From Mesodorylaimus sp. YZB2_4 (lineage: Eukaryota; Nematoda; Enoplea; Dorylaimida; Dorylaimidae): DNA of 64,000 nt. The position numbers and the translations under genes were made by a program. Under the pieces are notes generated by a model. It made no database searches and was not told the DNA's origin. It worked only from the letters and a program-made list of their open reading frames with translations. Numbering within the stretch: the stretch's first letter is position 1; each line of letters opens with the position of its first letter. The stretch is from positions 744,001-808,000 of the forward strand of contig JASANH010001039.1 in NCBI GenBank assembly GCA_030248295.1, written 5' to 3'. Positions 21,058-33,127 of this stretch are shown here, one piece after another.

Positions 21058-22145
21058 TTGTGTGCTTTGATAACTAGAATGTGTGCATTATTAACCCATG
21101 CACTCTTATAGGCCTTCCATCAGTTCCCTATTGGCTTGTATCTCGAATATTCCCGAGACCTAGCGAGCTCTAGGGTTTGCCTGATCAATTAGGCATGATG
21201 ATGATCAGGCGGGCGGGTAATGCCCAAGGTATCATGCCCGGGTTATGCCTACAGCATGTACTACACGGATAACTCGCAGTTGGTCTAAGGGCAAAATCAT
21301 CTGTCGCATCGATGTGGGAAGACTGATAGCTCGTACATCGATGTATGACTATTGTGCTGCTGAAGACAACTCAGATATTTTTTCTTCAACCGGAGAGAAC
21401 TCGACAAGGACAAGTTCAGAAGCCTGAATCTTTCTGACCCACCAACATTTTATTGAACTAAAAATTCATTTTCAAGCGTATGATAAAAGATCTGGCTATC
21501 ATGAAAAAATGTTTCCCGCTTTCACCCTTTTGAAAATGTATGAATGCAACTCACAACGTGCTGTCTACCTTGTGTCAATAAGCATTGACATTTTGACTCG
21601 GTGCTTTTCAAAAGCAGTCGTAGGTGCAACCTGCAAATCAGCTTTCTTTATCTCCTCGTCATTTTCAATCATTTATCTTTTATCTCGAATCAAACACACA
21701 CGTCAAACAAAACGCCCATAATCCGTAATAAAACCACGCAAAAATCGATTCGTTATATTTCATGCATTGGATCGTCAAAGAGGTTTGGAATCCGCGTCAT
21801 CTAACTCTCGCGCTCACCTTGTCCATCTACTCGAGTGAAAAATAATTGAGAGGAGTGACATTTGACGTGCTCGTTTCTTTGAGGCTGAATAATTTCGTGA
21901 AAGCCTCTTGTGCGCAATGACATATGCTAGGCTTTCAGCTACATCTGTCGAGAAGCTTAGCAAATCGATTACGTAGGAATGGGATAATTAGACTTGTTCA
22001 ATTTAAAAGGTGACTGAAGGCGACAAAAATGAGAGTTGCGGCGGCAGATCAGGCTTGTCTTCGTCTTGAAAGAAAGTCGAACGATCGCACAGAGGCCAGC
22101 TGCTTTTTCTTATCAGACGCTCAGTAGTTCGCTTTGAAGGAAAAT
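21058..22145. other. intergenic, no gene recognised
   Basis: Upstream region of the neuropeptide-like gene. No other gene is supported. Confidence 0.5.
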
Positions 22146-22553
22146 ATGGTGGCTGTCAACGTTTTCACGTCTGCAAAGGCGCTTTCGAGTTTGTGCATTG
22201 TTTTGGTATTGGTTGAAATATCAGTGGCTAACATGCACGAAATACACCGCCGACGTGCGAGTGGTGTCCGAGGTATGATTCACGCGGCTGGTCCAAATAT
22301 TGGATTGGATGGTTTGGATTCGTTCTACCAAAAACCTATGATGTTAGAGAGTCGAGGCGGCGCCATGATGGCCAATTTCAAAGACCATGGGAAATCGCTG
22401 CTGCGAGGAAGATACGGCAAGCGTCGTGGTGGTGTTGGCATCAACCGAAAAGTACAGGCAGCGGCGCCGCAAGCCAAAGGTGCGGTCAGTGATGGCAAAG
22501 GTAGCATGTTACGAGGTTATTATGGAAAGAGGAAATATGATGAGTGGGAATGA
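22146..22553 (+). CDS. neuropeptide precursor (LRGRY/LRGYY amides)
   Basis: Single frame of 135 residues from the ATG at 22,146; the frame is open further upstream only through a TTG. Seen: a signal peptide (about 1-28), a basic HRRR cleavage site (34-37), and two amidation-cleavage cassettes, RGRYGKRR (87-94) and RGYYGKRK (123-130). Both follow similar SLL/SML residues after a GK, predicting SLLRGRY-amide and (G)SMLRGYY-amide. The segment between them has further basic sites (RK at 101-102). A Gly directly before dibasic Lys-Arg is the classical signal for C-terminal amidation in the secretory pathway. The RY-amide end recalls luqin/RYamide peptides (C. elegans LURY-1 type), but the Cys pair usual in luqin precursors is absent, so the family is unsettled. 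Confidence 0.78.
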   Translation: MVAVNVFTSAKALSSLCIVLVLVEISVANMHEIHRRRASGVRGMIHAAGPNIGLDGLDSFYQKPMMLESRGGAMMANFKDHGKSLLRGRYGKRRGGVGINRKVQAAAPQAKGAVSDGKGSMLRGYYGKRKYDEWE

Positions 22554-24951
22554 AATGACCACGTTAGGTGGCTGGATTAAGAGAAATACAAGGAGCATTT
22601 CTGTGAAAAAGCATTGTTATCTGTACCAACATGCCGTAACTTATAAAGGGTAAATGTGCCAGGAGTTTGCGGTATTGAGCACATACAGTACTCATAGATA
22701 GGTCATTGGGGGACCTTCGAGGAGACCACATGCAGTGCGTTTGCATGCAGACAATCCTGCACTGAACGTCCCGACTTTCGGGATAATGTTTCAGCGCGTT
22801 GAAGGCAGAAATTGCAAACGAGGATTGTATATTTTTGTTTTCTAATTTGAACTTGATAACTACAACGTGCCTGAAATTCAGCGGACTCCAAGGGAGACTT
22901 TTTCGAGCCGCACGACTTGACAGAATTGAATTCCCTTGACTGGGAATGATCATTTTCTGATGCTCAGGCCTTTTACTTTCGGCACGTACATGTCTTCATA
23001 CTTTTAAGAGAAGATCGATATGTGCCCACAAATCCATCAAGCTATAGCGGGCTTTCCTGTTATAAGCATTAATAAGCGGGAGATTCAAATGCTGAACATT
23101 ATAAAAACTGTGAAATGATCCCAAAAAAATTAGAAAGCAAGCTAAGGTAATCTTTTTTATGACTGCTTATAGCAAAAATAAATGTGTCCTCTTGTCTTGT
23201 TCGCGTTTAGTCCGTTTACTGCATGGCTTTATACTAAGTATTTTGAGGCTCCTCGAACGCCAATAAACAGGTTCAGCATGCTCAGACGGGTCGGCCACCA
23301 CGCTGAAGTGCACAAAAATGAAATGCCAAGGCCTAATTTTCAAAGTATCGTGGGAAAAGTGATTGCAAAGTATTCTTATGCACAATCGAGGACTAATGCC
23401 AGTCCGATTTTCTCATTTTAGAAATGAGCAAAAACACTTTAAATTTGGTGGCTCGCAGGTTTTCGTCCGCCAGCATTTCAATAAGATGCGCGTTGGCGCG
23501 AGACAGAAAAAGGATGGGATGAAAAAAGCGGAACTTGAAGGGAAGTTGAATCGTTTCGTTATGAAGTGGTTTTAATCTTAAAGCCGTAAGAGCAACTTTA
23601 AAACATGAGCGTGAACATTAACGGAACGGGGGTGAATTTTTCTTTCTGAAAAAAAAGTGGCTCTTGTAAAGGTCTACATAAAAAATAAATTGCTTTTTTC
23701 ATGTTGAATGAATTGAGGGTCAAACCCGACCCCTGTTTTGCTCCCTCTCGCAGACTGTCTTTCTTTGACCCGCCTCAGTGTGAATATGGATTCAACATCA
23801 CACATTGTCAGAGATCGAATAGTTAGCTTACAACCTATGAGTGATAAGGCTTCACAAGTAGATTTATTGAACGATTTGCAAGCCGATGCTGTGGGCGATA
23901 GTTACTGCAAGCCAGCTGTGACCACAAATCCATTCCTCACCATGGCTATACTATATGTGATAAATCACATATATATCATCACATCACATATAGCCATGGT
24001 CTATTTATCACATATAGCGAAGGTCTATTTTCGCACAGTACAACGAGGCGGAGGGTGAACGCGCTATAAAGTGCTGCAGCGACGGCGGCGGGAAATTTAA
24101 ATGTTAAAACCTAGCAGCACTAGGTATAGCAACACTGATTAACGTCTGCTTAACCAAAGCCGAAGGTCGAAGAGCCAAAGCCAATGTCTGGTCTAGATTG
24201 TCTTATGTAAAGGTGCTTGAAGTGGTACACATCATTAGACAGTGTGCCGTGTGGCAGGTCCCCACTGTTCCTGGTGCTTGTATTCTGTACAGAAAGGTCA
24301 CTGCAGGCTGCGAAAGGTGGACTAGCCAAAAATTCGTTAGATGAATGCATCTACTGTATCTGATCATTTCCAAGTCAGTTTTTTTAGAAAAAACTGTGCA
24401 TCGATTTTCAACTGGTAAGTGCTTGACTAAGAAGAAAAAGACCTAACCAAAACTGCGTTTTTTTTCATGGCTAGCTAGGACTAGCTAGCAAGTACGTACT
24501 CCGCTATGATGCGAGTAAGTACCGGTACTCTTATTTTCCTTTCTCCTAGAACAGTCCGCTTCCGCCCACCAGTTTTATAGAACCAACAGAGCATTGATAG
24601 ATTAAAATGATGGCTGTTTCCGTCAATCATAGATACAACACCGGGGCGATAGACTTAAGGAGCTCCATTTTCGTCCAGTCTCCATAGCTGCTAATCTGGC
24701 CAGTCCTTGTCTCTTTGCTCCTCCATAGAAGATCTAGCTGGACGGCTAGTTTTTGAAGCTACATTGGTCGATTCCTATTCGAGGTTAACCGTACACAAGG
24801 AAGGAAAAAATAATTTTCTTAGTTACCGGTTTCAGCTTTTCAAATTTTTGCGTTATCGATAAGGTTTTTCAGAGGTTTCAAGCTCACATTTTTTAGCCCT
24901 CGTTCGTCTTCCATTCCGGCTCTGCAAACGGTTTTCCTCGAGGTGTCCTCT
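22554..24951. other. intergenic; palindrome and a doubtful exon
   Basis: No confident gene. A frame starting at 23,785 (MDSTSHIVRDRIVSLQPMSD...) looks protein-like for about 55 residues but then runs into a palindrome at 23,939-24,001 and has no recognisable family; it could be a lone exon. The segment 24,025-24,105 resembles 9,230-9,310. Confidence 0.4.
23939..24001. repeat. imperfect palindrome (ACCATGGCTATA...)
   Basis: ACCATGGCTATAC at the left is mirrored by ATATAGCCATGGT at the right, with ATATGTGATAA / TCACATA repeats inside. It can fold into a long hairpin. Confidence 0.6.
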
Positions 24952-25483
24952 ATGATGAGATGGTCGATCTTGCAAATATTTATTGTATTATCTGTATTTC
25001 AATTGGGTAAGTCACTTTTTTAAAAATAATTGCTTTATTTACAGTAGAAGCCAATTTTTTCAGTCAACTGTTTGAAATGCTTTAAATGCAATCAAAGACT
25101 GCAAAATGTTACCGTTTGCAAAAATGCAACTATTGAAGATTGCAGTACAGTTTTTCCACAAACCGAATCTGTTTGCCTCAAAACAGTTCAGCGATTTTCA
25201 ACTGGTAAGATCTCACTGGTAATCAGTCTGTAAGAAAAAAGGCAACCTTGTAGGTCAACCTCCATGGGTGTTCGGTCAATGTCAAATTCGTGCTGCCTTT
25301 CAAGCTGATCAATTGGATAAATGTCGAGTGGCATCAGCTCAAGGGCCTAACAATAGCGACTCGCTAGAAACATGCACTTGCTTGAAGGATTTGTGCAATT
25401 ATAGTCAAAAATCAATCGATTTCAGTCCAAAAATTGCATTTTCGATTCTGATTTTAATAATCGCGGCATTGAAAACATTATGA
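24952..25483 (+). CDS. Ly6/uPAR-like GPI-anchored protein
   Basis: Three exons, 24952-25006, 25064-25204 and 25254-25483, with small GT-AG introns (57 and 49 bp), all phase 1, giving 141 residues. Seen: a signal peptide (about 1-20), then LKCFKCNQ near the mature start, paired Cys through the domain (VCKN, DCSTVF, VCLKT, QCQIR, KCRV) and the family-typical ending TCTCLKDLCN. A short spacer and a hydrophobic C-terminus (IAFSILILIIAALKTL) fit a GPI-anchor signal. Ly6/three-finger domains of about 80-100 residues sit on the cell surface, where they bind receptors or channels; invertebrate members often tune ion channels. The exact partner is unknown. Both ATGs at 24,952 and 24,955 are possible starts. 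Confidence 0.8.
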
Positions 25484-26699
25484 AAGAAATTTAAATCATT
25501 GTGAACTACCTTTGCTTGTGGTAATTAACTTGATTTTTTAGAAGTCAGGAAATTATCTTAGTTGTCTTATGGAAATTGTATGCTTTGATTTGTCAGCTTA
25601 TTGACGTTTTATACATTTTAGCTAGTTTTTATAAAGAAATTTAGCTAGAAAAATAAAAATTAGATTTTCAGCTAAATGTTAGTCTTCTAGAGGAAGGAGC
25701 TCTAATATTTGTTTACATACGAGTATGTCATGCATTTTATGAAGCCAAATATTTTTTTAGACACAGCAGTTTAGAATTGCTGCGTTCGATACTTAAAAAA
25801 AGCTGATGCCTGGGTCGTCCTCAGAAAAAAAAACAACTGAAACTATACTTTAAGCAGCTATTGTACAAAGTTGAGAAGTGAGCGTGAGCCAGCCATGAAG
25901 GCTACATGCCACATTGCCTGATATTCACATCATTTGCATGCTTTGAGAAATCTTCGCTATAGTCACCCATCATTCTCTAGCTATGCAGTAAGTCTGCAAC
26001 CTGGGGCGAGTTCGGCCTCTTCCGCGTCCCATACAACCTTAGGCATATTCCCAAGACTTCGCTGAACCTCGCGTTATCATCAGTGTGAACTCCAAGAAAA
26101 TGGGCAGACGTAAGTTCCGACTGAGGCTCGTTATAGTATGATTTGTGAAATACACTGCAGCTTCAGATACAGCATGGTGCTGATACTCTTCGAACGGTTA
26201 TATCAGGCAGGCAAGCAACTTGCACAAACTTTGATTGGTTTCTGGCATGTATCGACTGCTTCTTTTCTGCAAGCTTGCTTTTTTTCTGTCTGACAAGGGA
26301 TCATTGCCAACAGTACGTAAAGCTTTAAAAAACCAAAAATTGTATTTTGCTCCTAGTTGCAATAAAAGCTCTCTGCAAAATATCAGAGGCCAACTGGTTA
26401 GCAGTGGTCAAAGCTTGAAGTCCTGAAAATTTTTGAATTTTTGTACAGAAGCGTTGTGAAAAACACGCAGGTTTTTTTCCAAAACAAGTTTTCGGAATTC
26501 AGGCTTCGAGTTTAAGAGGGGGTTTCTGAAAGACTCGACCCGGGCCTGGCCAGTCTACTTTTGATCCCGCTTTTTTATGTGCTCTTAGTTTGTGAGTGTG
26601 GGCTTATCGTTAGCCTAGGGACCTTCCCGACTGGTGTTCGAGGACAGTTTCCCAATTCTCTGCTCCTTGGGTGGGCGTCCGCCGTTTGACAGTAACGTG
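25484..26699. other. intergenic, no gene recognised
   Basis: AT-rich. The stretch 26,555-26,580 (TTTTGATCCCGCTTTTTTAT) matches an end of the foldback element at 38.5 kb and is probably a relic. The segment 26,335-26,465 resembles 29,730-29,880. Confidence 0.45.
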
Positions 26700-26860
26700 G
26701 TGTCGCCCGGAGCCAGGTGTCCAAAGCCAACGACAAGCTACTAAACTGCCGTCCTCCGTCGGAATAGAACCTCGGCCTCCCAGTCAGGGTTGCGGGCCAG
26801 AAATGCGGATCAACGCCTAAATCAGCTTAGCCATCGCCTCCCAACTTTTCCCTTTAGGAT
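26700..26860 (-). mobile_element. tRNA-derived SINE-like element
   Basis: On the minus strand a tRNA-like head contains an A-box-like TGGCTAAGCTGATTTAGG (about 26,845) and a B-box-like GAGGTTCTATTCC (about 26,775) at a spacing compatible with a tRNA gene with a long variable arm. The head continues into unrelated DNA and the paired acceptor stem is not evident, so I call it a tRNA-derived repeat rather than a tRNA gene. Confidence 0.55.
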
Positions 26861-27188
26861 AAGATATCATTCCAGTTGAGAATAAGAGTCCTCATGAAGC
26901 CGAAATTGCATTATCGAGAATGAACGACCAAGGAGAAGAGAAGAAAAAAATTTTGAAGGTTTGAACGCGCACTACTGGTGAAGATAAAAAGTGTTTTTTG
27001 TCATCAGAAGTCTAAAACTTTGCTGCGGTCGACCATTGGCCGCCCACCCCTCCCCCGACCGCAGCTGACCACTTTTTGCCAACCCACTCCCCCCCCCCCA
27101 GGCTGCGGTCGACCTTTATGGATGGCTCCAGAGACAATTGGTGGATCTAGTTTAGGCTGCGCCTACAGTCAATGACTCTTGTATCGTT
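26861..27188. other. intergenic, GC-rich direct/inverted words
   Basis: CTGCGGTCGACC occurs at about 27,022 and 27,102, with an inverted GACCGCAG between them and C-tracts around. No gene seen. Confidence 0.45.
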
Positions 27189-27580
27189 TTGACAGCCGCT
27201 ATCAATAATGTTATTCGCGAATTAGTACCGAAAAAACTAATTCGCACTGACAAGCGGAAGTCTTGGATGACGAGTGAGATTTTGGCACACATCCGAGGCA
27301 AAAATGTTGCGTATAAATCTTGGAAACGGCCTGGTGCTGAAGCTGATCATCGAACCTTTCTTTCGCTTCGCTCCAAATGTGTCAAAATTATTCGAAAAGC
27401 GAAATCTGAATTTATTGAGGAGACTTTTTCGAACTGCGACGATAGTGTTAGGAAAAACTCGTTGGGCTTTTCGAAACTGGGTCCTGGGTTTCAGGCTGGC
27501 GATGGTCCCTTGTGAGTACATCAGTGCCAGCGTTGATAGTATACAATAAACTAAAAAAGAAATGGATCCCTTCCTCAAAA
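27189..27580 (+). mobile_element. LINE ORF2 fragment (endonuclease-RT linker)
   Basis: An open frame of 108 codons has the character of the linker between endonuclease and reverse transcriptase in non-LTR retrotransposons: VIRELVPKK, then KRKSWMTSEI, a basic RGKNVAYKSWKR and KSEFIEETF. It stops at 27,515 before any RT motif and no endonuclease part is recognisable upstream, so this is a truncated remnant. Confidence 0.65.
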
Positions 27581-30500
27581 CTGAATTTAACTGTAAGTGA
27601 ATCTTTTTAGAATAAGCTACATTCAGTTTTCAAATTACCGCTTTTTCTAAACATGGTGATCTGTTTTCGGGAGTTCGTGCGAAGCTCAAGAGATAGGAAA
27701 TCCAGCTAAGTTGCTGCTACGAATTATGCTAATGGCGAGTTAGAAGCATAGTTTGCAATCCTATAAAACTCCTGCGGCTGTAAATGAAATGGATCCGTTT
27801 CAATTTTAGTCCAAACTGCTGAAAAGTGCCGCGTCTTTACAATTAACTGGAAAAATCAAAACTGAAAAGGGTCAGTAAAGCCTGGATAGCGATCACTACA
27901 TTCAAGAAAGCACAAAAAAGTCTCTCGAAGGCTTTACTGGCGGCTGAAGAACAATCATAAAACGTCAGAAAGAGTAGTCAAAAACGAGCTAGACCATATG
28001 TAATATGAGACTCACTCATCGCCGCAGTAGGCTATAGAGCTGTTTGTAGCGAATCGACGGCACAATCTGCAGCCATCCGATTGCACCTTAATTACTGTAG
28101 CTCTAAAATGTTCAGTTACAACCAGGCCAATGTGTCATGTTGATGTTATCAAGACCTACATATACTGTATTTACTTTGTGGTAGATTTTGGGCTTCGTCA
28201 TTGCGTTGATGGAGAGCGAATTTTCTGGCTGTTCAAAATCACAGGGCTTCAGAGTCTTATGACACATTCGGCAATCACATTTTTTTATCTTCTCCAACAG
28301 CCTTTCTGCCCTTTACAATGATGCTTTTCTGCACCTTCCGCCCCGCCAAACTACTTCAGTCTAAAGGTTTCGAGTGACAGGCAAAATGGCAGCTTGATAG
28401 AATCAGATTCCCCGCCACAGCAAGGTGTGATTCTTGTTGCAGGTACTGATGGTCACCTTTGTATATCCAACTTGTGGCTACTCTTTTCGACCTTTTATGG
28501 CTGTGTTCTCGCCGCCAGCAAAGCCCACAAGAGAAGTTTTGTGCACTTTTCCATGCAGTGATCGCTGTCCAGGCTTTACTAACCCCTTTCAGTTTCGATT
28601 TCAAATTTTTTAAAAATCAATTTCAATCGTTTCTTGCAAAGCAAGTTTCCTTGCTGCAGAAGAAACGCTCTATTTTTTACTATGAAGTGAATGGCTTTTG
28701 CCGTCTGCTGAAAATGTATGATAGGTTACTGAGAATAAAAATTTTAAGATCCTGACGAAGTCCCTCCCGGAATAATAAAGCGGGTGGCAGAATACAAATC
28801 GAAACGGCCACGGGTTTCATGGTTATCCATAAGAAATATCGTAGTACGTGTCAGGTTTGTGATTCGCGTTTCCAAACTTTACTCTGCTGGCATTAATTTA
28901 ACTTTGTCTCCTGGAACAACCTGCGCTCTCGACTTCCGCCATGTTCCCGAGCACCACCTCGCGAGCGCAGTATCGATTAGAATTAACTTCTTGATGCGCT
29001 TGTGATAAGTGCAGGACTCCAGGTAGGCAACACACTTCCTAAAACCAATGCCCGCACGAACCTTTCGACAACCTTCCACTAATCTGGCTATATTGCATCT
29101 AATTCATGGCTGGGCCAGCTTGCAGCGGAATTCGACTCACCTAGCCCTCGTTTGGAAATAGACTTTTTCAGCGTGCGCCATAAGCTTTAAATTCGAAATT
29201 CCCGCTTCGGCTGCTTATGACAAAAAACAAGGATCCAGTGCGCGATCTTGGCAAATTTATTTTGGCTGACACCACAAAGATCAACATTTATAACTGCAAA
29301 GTTATTGGCGACGAAAGCATGAGGAAAAATTGCCTTTGAAACATTAGAAAATGATTTTTTAAAATTTCACTCGCCCTTGGTGATCTCAACTATTCATTCG
29401 AATCGATAGAAGAACGGATTGCTCCCCATTGCCAAATTATCATAAGCAGCCAAGCTACCGTAATCACAGGAATTCAAAGTTTTGCTGACGCTGAAATGAC
29501 CTTTTGCGCCTCCTGCTTCCCTTCCAAACTCTTTATTGTAGGCCATGCCCAGACAAAAAGATCTCTTACCCTGACCGAGATCTCAGAATTTCCCTCCCCG
29601 CTAGTTTCTTCCACGAATATGAAAAAGAAGGTTTTCTTTATTTCAATCATTTATTGGAAAATAGTTGAAAGTGACATCGCCTTGATCTAAGGAAGCCTTG
29701 CCAACTGACATAATCGATGGCTGCAATTTGTTCCCAGGTGCACAAGAAAGCTCCCTGCAAAATATTGAAGTCGCCTGGCCTACTGGTCAGCAGTCGTTCC
29801 TACAAGGCTTGCGGGTTTTTTTAATTCTAGTGTGGAAATGAGGACTGAGTGTGGAAAGAACTCGCAGGTTTTCCTACACTCAGTTTCCATGTTTTGAGCT
29901 TTGCACTTCCTGTAACCTGTCCCAATTCTTGGGCTTGGGGTGTTTCCCACAAAAAACTGAACAAACCAGGGAGATCTCAGAAAATTCTCAGGATTTTGGG
30001 CGCTGATCAGTTTGCCAGACATTCCTAATATTTTGCGCAGTTTTCTTTGGCACCTCACAAATTACAATCATTGGTGATGTGTTGGTAATGTTCCCTTGTG
30101 AGCTATTGAAGTATAAACGCAAAAATGTGGTATTTGAACGCAGAAAAGTGGAGATTTTGTCGCCGAGTAGATTCGAATATTTTTTCGAGGAAATGCTGAA
30201 CTAATCAGCTAAATTCAATTAAGTGAAAGTGAAGCATGGTCTACAATTTTTTCACGTTCAGCTTACATAACTTAAGCTAAGTGAACTTTTCCACCATAAT
30301 TTGTATCAATGCTAGTCACTGCAGCTTTACTGAAATCAGTTTATGTCAAATTTTCAGCTTTATTTATCTTGGCTGCTTACCATTAAAAAATTTAAATTTC
30401 AGATTACAGAAATTGACAAAAATAATTAAAATTCACTGCATTGTATTTGCTATTCTAAGAATTCTAAGAAAAGTGATGCACTTTTTTGCGAGATTCATCA

Positions 30501-30763
30501 TAGCCCTCCCGTTTGCTCTAATCGTACACGTTTAGAGCTCGTAGTGCTCGTAGCTCACTGTGGCCAAATCGATTGTTTCGCTCGACATCTACTTCCATCT
30601 TCGATCTTGTCGACTGTGGACAGTCGCTATAGCAATAAGCGTGTTTCATCACCCGTCTCGACATCAATAATCTTCATCCTACTTATCCACCCTGGCACAT
30701 GGGTTTGACAGAAGGGAGAAAAGTGGTAGTTCGTTATTAGTTAGAGTCAGAACTATACGAAAA
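27581..30763. other. intergenic, no gene recognised
   Basis: Over 3 kb, AT-rich, with short unsupported frames. The segment 29,730-29,880 resembles 26,335-26,465 (CTCCCTGCAAAATAT...GGTCAGCAGT), pointing to an unclassified dispersed repeat. It ends with the upstream region of the methyltransferase gene. Confidence 0.5.
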
Positions 30764-31711
30764 ATGTCCATGTTCTTACAACGTGGAAAATTCATTTTTA
30801 TTCTGACATCATTAATCGCTTTTGCATTTTTCTACGCTAATTACCCAGATTTCACATTTTTGAAACCAATTTTCGAATTAGGAAATCATAAAGTATTTGA
30901 AAAAAAATCATCCAAATCAAAATGCAATTCGAATGAATTCGATCAATTCGCTTCATCTTATCGACAATGTTTGATCGGCTCTTTTAAAACTATGGAAAAT
31001 ACAGTTTGGGGAAGAACACACCAGGCCATCAGTGCGTGCGTGAACAGAAGTCTTTGGCAAATACTCGATGTACATCAATTGGATACGAAAGATCAAGATT
31101 TCAAATTCATCATTCTTCCTTCACCCAACGACACATCGCCTTGCATCGAAATCACGTTGGGGGTTGGCAATGATATCGAAGCTGAAGAAAAATTGAAAAA
31201 AGTCGCTCCTCGATGCAAATTTTTTGGAGCTGATCCAATTTTACAAAGCGGTTTAATATATCAAAATATTGGGACATATTTTGAAATGGCTGTAGGAGCT
31301 GAAGGTGGGTTTTTTAAAGCTAGCGTGTACGAAAACGGTCAATACAATTTCAAAAATGTGAGTACAATAAGTTTAGAAGAATTTATAAAAAAGAAAGTTG
31401 GTCAAAATCGGATCGATTATTTTTGGGTCGATAATGAAGGAGCTGAGTATGAAATGCTTCGAAAATATTTTATCGATGGCACACTGGATGTGAGTGTTTG
31501 TCAGATGGCCATCGAGTTACATGGTCCATTGGAAAAATATGGTATGAATGATCAGAAATTCAGTGAATTTATTGTCAGTTTAGTGTCGAAATCTCAATTA
31601 TTGCCAATTTGGAGCACCCTGTCGCGAGGCCACGTTCGAGCCTTCTATGTCAATATGTTTGATAGATATTGTTTGGAGAAATTTTTTGTGCCAAAATTGT
31701 GCAAAGGATAA
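30764..31711 (+). CDS. FkbM/Methyltransf_21-like membrane methyltransferase
   Basis: Single exon, 315 codons. Seen: a short cytosolic N-terminus, one membrane anchor (about residues 9-25, FIFILTSLIAFAFFYA), then a lumenal domain with a SAM-binding motif I-like CIEITLGVGNDIEAE (about 127-141) followed by FFGADP, the acidic strand-two end. Further family marks are EEFIKKKVGQNRIDYFWVDN-EGAE and the QMAIELHG stretch near the C-terminus. Type II proteins of this architecture form a large family in nematodes, assigned to the FkbM-type methyltransferases; their substrates are mostly unknown, and O-methylation of glycans or other secretory-pathway substrates is a guess. AATAAA lies about 37 bp after the stop codon. 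Confidence 0.8.
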   Translation: MSMFLQRGKFIFILTSLIAFAFFYANYPDFTFLKPIFELGNHKVFEKKSSKSKCNSNEFDQFASSYRQCLIGSFKTMENTVWGRTHQAISACVNRSLWQILDVHQLDTKDQDFKFIILPSPNDTSPCIEITLGVGNDIEAEEKLKKVAPRCKFFGADPILQSGLIYQNIGTYFEMAVGAEGGFFKASVYENGQYNFKNVSTISLEEFIKKKVGQNRIDYFWVDNEGAEYEMLRKYFIDGTLDVSVCQMAIELHGPLEKYGMNDQKFSEFIVSLVSKSQLLPIWSTLSRGHVRAFYVNMFDRYCLEKFFVPKLCKG

Positions 31712-31747
31712 AACTCATTGCGCTTGCTAAATGATCGATTTTCCACC

Positions 31748-31753
31748 AATAAA
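31748..31753 (+). terminator. polyadenylation signal AATAAA
   Basis: AATAAA 37 bp after the methyltransferase stop codon, a usual spacing for nematode 3' ends. Confidence 0.55.
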
Positions 31754-33127
31754 ATTAGATAATTTACTGTCATTAGAGGCGGAAATTTCAGACTTGAAAC
31801 ATGCTTCATAAAGCGCATATTCTATCGCAGCAAATACCCGAATCCAGATGGCTGTACTCTCATTTTACATTTGGTCATAAATTCTGATGTCGCCTGGTTA
31901 ACTGAGGCAAATTCAGGATGCGTGCGAAGTTTTAAAATCCCGTCACTTGATAAAGTCAGAAAAAGCCGCTGGAGAAATTTTGGAGGTGGCTGACTTGATC
32001 GCAGCTAAACTTTCCTAGAATTTATGCTTGCTCACATGGTATTTGCGGCTGATGCTGCTAGTGTTGCTGGTGTGTGCCTCATTCGCACTAACTTGGAGCT
32101 CGTGCAGTTTGGGAAGTTAATAAACTTGTGAAAATCCCATATAGCACCTGTGTACACCGCGCTTTGGACCTGACATCAGCAGGTGCTGTGAGATGCAGTT
32201 TGAGGCGCATTCTGTCAAAGAGGCCAGCAAACCAGCATCGGATGACATTCCTAGGCACGGTGAGCACAAGTGCGCTACAGTGAATGCTTGATCTAAGAGC
32301 TTTCAGTTGCAACTGCTTGGAAATCCAGAGGTTTATTTCATGATAAAAATTTGGCAAACTCGTGTCTTCCCTCACTAGCCTCTTGCAGACAGTGTCTGAC
32401 TGGTGCCTCTGTCTATCTGCAATGTAAATGTATGCGTATATAGCCAAGTATCAACATCAAGCCGCAAGCTTGGCTGGTCAAGCTAGCCCAGCTGATCGCG
32501 TTTAGGTGGGGTGGCCAAAATTCTGGACTCCAGCACCTACTGTACCCAAAAAAATCAGAATTCTCGATTGCAATAGTGATGAAACTGCTGGAAAATGAAA
32601 ATTTCGACCTCTAATAATTGAGATAACGGCTCAAATTTTGCCTACCCCTATTATGCTTGGGTGCTGAATCTGCTCTTCTTTCAATATTCCAATATTAATT
32701 TTTCAGAGCAAAATTCTTCATGTTTCTTGAGCAGCAAGTAACTCAGGTTTCAAATTTCGCGCCCAGCAGCAACAAGTGCTGATTTCTGTGCTAAAAAGCA
32801 ACGCTTGTGTGATTTCGAAGATATCAAACTCCGCTTTCATTTTTTCCCCTAATTACTACGAGGCTGAGGAGTATAATACCCAAGCGTTAACCCTTATCTA
32901 TGCACACTTAAAAACACAACGAGTCTTTAACTTGCGATATTTTTCTGTGTTTAAAGGGAATCGGCTTCTTGCTTTGAAACTACCTTAATTTACTACGTCC
33001 TTATCGCTGCTCTCTTTAAGTTTATTGATTCTTTAGTTTAATACGGCCATAAAGCTGTAGCTTGATCAGACGGCCCTTTACCACTGACCCCAGTTCACAC
33101 TGGCTTGTGTGTAGTTGAAACTTCAGA
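31754..33127. other. intergenic with one MITE copy
   Basis: No gene seen. Contains MITE copy 1 at 32,503-32,654. The DNA just after it (about 32,680-32,960) faintly follows the intron sequence after MITE copy 3 near 34,870, which suggests a local duplication of carboxypeptidase intron DNA. Confidence 0.45.
32503..32654. mobile_element. short MITE, copy 1
   Basis: Begins AGGTGGGGTGGCCAAAATTC and ends AAATTTTGCCTACCCCTA, forming terminal inverted repeats of about 18-20 bp. The interior has CTCCAGCACCT and GAAAATTTCGACCTCT. It matches 33,369-33,513 and 34,688-34,836. Confidence 0.6.
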
